A stretch of 64,000 nt of DNA from Siphlonurus alternatus (lineage: Eukaryota > Arthropoda > Insecta > Ephemeroptera > Siphlonuridae): the NCBI GenBank assembly GCA_949825025.1, contig OX463780.1:45922979-45986978 (forward strand), written 5' to 3'. The position numbers were made by a program, and so were the translations under genes. Below, piece by piece: positions 59,249 to 64,000 of the stretch. Below the pieces are notes generated by a model that had not been told where the DNA came from, searched no databases, and saw only the letters and a list, made by a program, of their open reading frames with translations. The number at the start of each line of letters is the position of its first letter. The first letter of the stretch is position 1.

Positions 59249-61436
59249 ATGGTAAGCGGAAAAAAAAACCTCGGAAAAAAAACCCTTGTATTAAAAAACC
59301 CTCGGGGATAAAAACCCCACGGAAAAAAAACCCTTCGCTGAAGGAGCAGCCCCAAGGAGAATTCGTGGCGTAGTAGCGCGGTAGCGAGATTTCACGTTTT
59401 TTTTTCCTATTTTGACAGATTATCATTATAATGTTCCAATAATATATATTACATAAGATATCATATATCTGATTAGTCTCATTAGTCATGTTAATAATAT
59501 TAATTATTGAATCACTTAACCTATAAGATATTATAATTTTCAAATGTTCATTTTATATGTCTATATGTTATATAATAATAATACGAGTAGGACGACGACT
59601 TTTTTTGTTTTATTACTTTTTTATTTTAATTATTTTATATCCAATATATAATATTCGAAGTTAGAAAAAATATGTTTTTAAAATAATTTTTAAGGTAGAT
59701 ATAATACGGATCAGCTGGCCCAATGCTAAAAAAATCCCATTCATAAAAATTATGAAAAAAATTTAAAATGTTCTCCTCTACATCCCCTATCAGTAGGTAA
59801 AATATCAGGTATACAAAAACGAGCTAGTTTTCGAGTTATTAATTTTTAAAGTTGACTAATTTAACATGGAGAAATGGAACTTCCATGTTAAATTGGTCAA
59901 CTTTAAAAATTAATAACTCGAAAACTAGTTCGTTTTTGTATACCTGATATTTTCATACCTTTAGTTATAAAAAAATGATAATAAAAAAAAAAATTGAAAG
60001 TGTCTCTCAGTGTGAAAAAATCGTATGTTTTCAATATGACTTGAATAATACAGAAAGAAATGTTTTAATAAAAAAAAATACTATACACGCTATTAATGTT
60101 AAATTTGTATGTTTATCAATAAATTAAAAAAGTGATATAATTAAAATATTATTAAATTTACATTATTTTATTATTTATTGCTATAATACGGCGCAATTTC
60201 CAGCTATTATTTTTCATTTGCACTTCTAGAAATGATCAAAACAGTGAGCAAAGCCCGAAATAAAAATTCTCGTCGGGGTGGCTTTTTTCGAGTTGGGCAT
60301 TTTTAGAATTGAGCAAATTTAAAGGAGCAAACCCCGAAATAAAACTTCTCGTCGGGGATTGCTTTTTTCGATTTGAGCACTTCTAGAAATGTTCAAATTT
60401 AAATGAGCAAAGCCCGAAATATTTGTTAATTTCGGGCTTTGCTCAAATCGCTAGGGGCACATACCTAGGTTTACAAATTTAACCTAAAATCGTTTAAAAA
60501 CCTTCAAAATCTTGCTGCAAAACGCTGAGACAATTTATAATTGCCGCACAATCAAAGTAAGCATAGCATATATATACAAAAATCGTTTATTTGCGGCACA
60601 ATTTTGAGTATGTTTTGGTATAATAAAATTAAATACGCAATTTGAGATCTTGATACGGCATTAACTATAAATAATATGCTTTGAATATTATATATGATCT
60701 ATATGGTAAGCGGAAAAAAAACCCTCGGAAAAAAAACCCTTGTATTAAAAAACCCTAGGAAAAAAAACCCTTGGGGATAAAAAACCCACGGAAAAAAGAA
60801 CCTTCGCTGAAGGAGCAGCCCCAAGGAGCATTCGTGGCGTAGTAGCGCGGTAGCGAGGTTTCACGTTTGTATTTTTTTTCCTATTTTGACAGATTATCAT
60901 TATAATGTTCCAATAATATATATTACATAAGATATCATATATCTGATTAGTCTCATTAGTCATGTTAATAATAATTATTGAATCACTTAACCTATAAGAT
61001 ATTATAATTTTCAAATGTTCATTTTATGTCTATATGTTATATAATAATAATAATACGAGTAGGACCGGTAGGACGACGACTTTTTTTGTTTTATTACTTT
61101 TTTATTTTAATTATTTTATATCCAATATATAATATTCGAAGTTAGAAAAAATATGTTTTTAAAATAATTTTTAACTAAAAACACAGTTGGAATTACTATA
61201 CAGATAATAGTTAACTTCCACAACATCGCCGCGTAGACTTCTACATTTTGATGAGCTCCCCACACCGTGAAACCTCGCTACCGCGCTACTACGCCACGAA
61301 TGCTCCTTGGGGCAGCTCCTTCAGCGAAGGGTTTTTTTTCCGTGGGTTTTTTTATCCCCGAGGGTTTTTTTTCCTAGGGTTTTTTTTCAAGGGTTTTTTA
61401 ATACAAGGGTTTTTTTTCCGAGGTTTTTTTTTCCGC
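59249..61436. repeat. Repeated AAAAAACCC-rich segments within the TTAA element
   Basis: Segments 59249-59692 and 60701-61173 are direct copies starting GGTAAGCGGAAAAAAA and containing runs such as GAAAAAAAACCCTTG, then GTAGTAGCGCGGTAGCGAG. The block at 61260-61436 is the same start in inverted orientation. The A-run/CCC spacing gives regular low-complexity open frames that are not genes. Confidence 0.85.
59702..59952. mobile_element. Foldback element family B, truncated copy 3
   Basis: Arms CATCCCCTATCAGTAGGTAA and ACTCGAAAACTAG around a short loop, as in 18187-18537, but the right end stops after CCTGATATTTTC. Nested in the TTAA element. Confidence 0.75.
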
Positions 61437-61522
61437 GATTCGATATATATTTGTTGTGAAAATTTTATAAATAAAGTCAACTTCCCCTCCCGTGTTGGTC
61501 GCCCGCCCCTCTTCACTTACAA

Positions 61523-61622
61523 GGGGGTATTTCGTCCGGGGGTATTTCGTCCGGGAGTATTTCGTCCGGGGGTATTTCGTCCTGTCCGGGCGGGGATATT
61601 TGGTCCGGGGGTATTTGGTCCG
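61523..61622. repeat. 15-bp tandem repeat (GGGGGTATTTCGTCC)
   Basis: About six units of GGGTATTTCGTCCGG, the last two with GGTCC in place of CGTCC. Reads as PGVFR-like repeats in one frame because of the period, without gene context. Lies in the TTAA element. Confidence 0.9.
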
Positions 61623-62467
61623 TGATTCATATTATTCATTTAGAAATAACTTGACGTCACGAACCATTTTCATTTTTCTACAATATAATACTAAATGAAG
61701 GGTCGCATGACGTCAAATTATTCCCTAATGAATGTGAGTTTACAGAGTTTCTTCACCCTTTCCCGCCTATGGTCATTTCCATTCAAGCGCTATTTGCTTG
61801 TTGTTTGCTCCCCCTCCCCTGCCGCGTAGCAGTCAAGGTTGCTTACAAAGAAGTAGAAAGACATCGCTACCTTGGCTCAAACATCGCAGTCGCTCTGCGA
61901 TTGACGCGCCTCTAGCCACCAAAATGCCAAGCTTCTTATACACAGGGCAAATAGGATAAAAACTTGGGAATTGATCCTGCGTCCAATATCAACACGATCG
62001 TATTTTTTTATTATTTTTTCAACTATACTTGGCTATATCTAGTGCACAATTTTACTAAATAGTGTTTAAAATCATGGCATGTATTTTATTTCCTTGTTAT
62101 AAATATAGCGAAAATAGAACTATATACGCGAAAAAATAATGCGGGCTAAAAACTTTATTTTTCCAAAAAATTCCAAAATTGTGCGCTAAAAGAAGTATTA
62201 AAGAATCTGAAAAAAAATATGTTTTCAAAAATAGTAATATTTTGTAGACACGATCACTTCCCAAAGATGCATCATATTTTCGGCCAGAGCCATTTTTGAT
62301 TAATTTTAATTAAAAATGTGATGCAATTAATTGAGTTTTAATAAACAAATATCGTTCCGAAGTATGTTTTGTTTGCGAAAAAAAATTCAAGTAATTTTAA
62401 ATTTAATAGAACAGGAGCTAGAGCGACGCAAAGTGAGCAAAAAACTAGATTTCTGCACCCAATCCCC

Positions 62468-62622
62468 TTAAGGAGCGGCGTCTCGTGACGTCACGAAAAG
62501 GACTTTCAATAATTTTTTAAAAATAGTTCCCGGGCTCTAAAAAATCTGAAATAAATCAGGGTAGCATAACTTTGCACCCTCTATCCATTTCTGCAATAAA
62601 AAAAATTGAGGACAATACTCTA
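62468..62622. mobile_element. Right half of the family A MITE split by the TTAA element
   Basis: TTAAGGAGCGGCGTCTCGTG to GAGGACAATACTCTATT, the partner of 58546-58712. Confidence 0.88.
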
Positions 62623-63109
62623 TTACAAAGCATTCAACATTGTAGCATTGATGAAGATGCTTCATTCTTCAATACAGAAGATCCATCATATGGATATTAG
62701 TCCTGCTTAATTAATACTCTGAGACTGAATACGAGACGCAAATGAGAAATTTGAATAAATTTGATTTTTTAATTTTCCTTTTAAAATCTCATTTTGCACA
62801 AATTTCGTACAAAAATTTACAACTGAATATAAATAAAAATGAAATAAATTCACTCTGCATTTTTTTGTTTAACAAAAAAATAATGAAATAAAATTCAGAT
62901 GGGGAATGTTCCATCATTATATTAATTTTAGTGTTTTAAATGTAAAAAGAGAATAATATAATATTTATTTTTATGATATGACTATTGATAATTCATACTA
63001 TGGGAGATGGGAGTTTTATTCTGCATGGATATAAATATAAAAATATTGTAAAAAAAAAAAGAGTCACATATGCATTTCATTGTATTGTTATTCGGAGTAC
63101 GTGCTGCAA

Positions 63110-63244
63110 ACTGAAAGAAAGGTATTAAACAATCGCTGTGGGACGGCGAGGGATTTACAGAGGGGGTGGTGGCGATTGAATCACGCGCTGACGATAAAGC
63201 AGGCGCATGAATCGTATCCGGCGCCAAGGGAACTTAAGCTCCAG
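63110..63244 (+). promoter_or_regulatory. Possible first exon of a further plus-strand gene
   Basis: A GC-rich patch (GGGACGGCGAGGGATTTACA onward) in AT-rich DNA ends with a good donor, CTCCAG|GTAACT, after 63244. This resembles the island before the third four-TM gene. No long plus-strand frame crosses it, so it would be 5' UTR. The minus strand also has a short GC-rich open frame here (MAPDTIHAPALSS...), so strand is unsure. The rest of 62623-64000 shows nothing else. Confidence 0.3.
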
Positions 63245-64000
63245 GTAACTCAGTGATTTATAATATCAAAATATTCTTATGTGATTTTTGTTTTCGTTTA
63301 TTTTTAAGTCATATAAACTTGAACAATTTACACTTGTCTGCGTTAATTGTCCGACCGTGTGTTTAGTCAATTTATTTATTATTAAGATTTAGCCTATACC
63401 CTATCCTTCTCCTCACCTTGCCTCTGTTATATAAATTTTATAATAACTTTCTCTGTTTGATTTCCTAATCTCAAGGAGAGAAGTTATAGTGGACAAAACT
63501 TATTTGGACAAGATCGAGCAAGGTATTTCTGGATTTACATAGACAATTCCATATTTTATATAGAATTTTCTGTATTGGATTCAATAACAAATCAATTGTA
63601 TCATGCAAATTTTTTATTTGTTATAATAATATTTAAACGGAAGAAAAATCATTTTGAAGGCACCTGACTAAACATATTTCTGCTTTTAAATTTTTTTAAT
63701 AGAACGAAATTCCTAACTAGATTAAAGTCCCTGAGGATTAAACTAGCCTAAAAGTCATTCAGGTAGAAGGTTAGGTTGTTATTTATGAGGATTTATAAAT
63801 CCTGGTTATCTATTTAATATGTAAACAATATAAGAAACTGGCTTTTAGAGAAAAGTGAATCTATATAAGCTTAATTGTTTGACCTTACTTTAATTAATGA
63901 TGAAAAAAAACTGTATTTAAAGAAGTATGTGCATTATAGACTTGCCATAGCTGTATGAGCTGTAATAAAATTAATTTCAACGCAAGCATTAAATTCCCAG

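Larger units (their letters stand above)
58713..62467. mobile_element. 3,755-bp non-autonomous element inserted at TTAA inside a family A MITE
   Basis: The insertion splits a family A MITE exactly at its central CTTAAG, duplicating TTAA (58709-58712 and 62468-62471). Its ends are imperfect inverted repeats, GACGATAGGGTGCGCC on the left and, inverted, GGGGATTGGGTGCAGA on the right. It encodes no transposase. Inside are two direct repeats of about 450 bp (about 59249-59692 and 60701-61173), an inverted partial third copy (61260-61436), a family B remnant, repeats of GCAAAGCCCGAAAT near 60250-60440, and a 15-bp tandem array. TTAA duplication is the mark of piggyBac-type transposases, but the termini are not ones I recognise. 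Confidence 0.8.

Noticed and set aside
61248..61625. 125-codon frame rich in FFFRG and PGVFR repeats
   Set aside because: Produced by the GGGTTTTTTTT runs and the 15-bp tandem array; low complexity and no splice or start context.
62982..63227. Minus-strand coding exon starting MAPDTIHAP
   Set aside because: Short, no partner exon found and it overlaps the plus-strand GC island with a donor site; left as uncertain and not called as a gene.

Overview
This is a window of arthropod nuclear DNA, most likely from an insect. It is strongly AT-rich, genes are split by GT-AG introns, and about half the space is mobile or repetitive DNA. The arthropod call rests mainly on a ZAD-type zinc-finger gene; I cannot place the order.

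Region 1 (1-22,000, plus strand) is a tandem array of small four-transmembrane (MARVEL/Snakeskin-like) protein genes. There is the last exon of one copy (2-151), a second copy at 3,203-11,148 with two frameshifts in its last exon, and an intact 154-residue third copy at 15,653-21,908. Copies two and three share the same exon plan: a tiny first exon and phase-0 introns at matching positions. The first copy has a long in-frame open extension after its TGA stop, a candidate for stop-codon readthrough.

Region 2 (22,000-28,300) holds no gene I can support, only repeats, including a 55-bp tandem array.

Region 3 (28,331-55,820) is a head-to-head gene pair. On the minus strand lies a six-exon gene for a ZAD plus about 18 C2H2 zinc-finger protein of about 1,148 residues (28,331-39,402). 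On the plus strand lies a 16-exon gene for a coiled-coil protein of about 1,207 residues (39,961-55,820). Their start codons are 558 bp apart. Intron 1 of the zinc-finger gene contains a non-LTR retrotransposon (about 34,745-38,985, same strand). Its ORF1 carries a TARG1/OARD1-like macro domain, and its ORF2 is an endonuclease-reverse transcriptase broken by one in-frame stop. This macro-domain LINE is the most unusual system in the window.

Region 4 (55,821-64,000) is the 3' flank of the coiled-coil gene, then a 3,755-bp insertion at a TTAA site inside an older hairpin element, then a possible first exon of a further gene near 63,110-63,244.

The repeats are dominated by long foldback (MITE-like) elements. 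At least six unrelated families sit at duplicated TTAA sites and several others at TA sites. There is also a 5S-rRNA-derived SINE, a truncated LINE tail, and long (GA)n, (CT)n and (TA)n tracts. All splice sites and repeat limits were read by eye from the sequence; no alignment or expression data were available.
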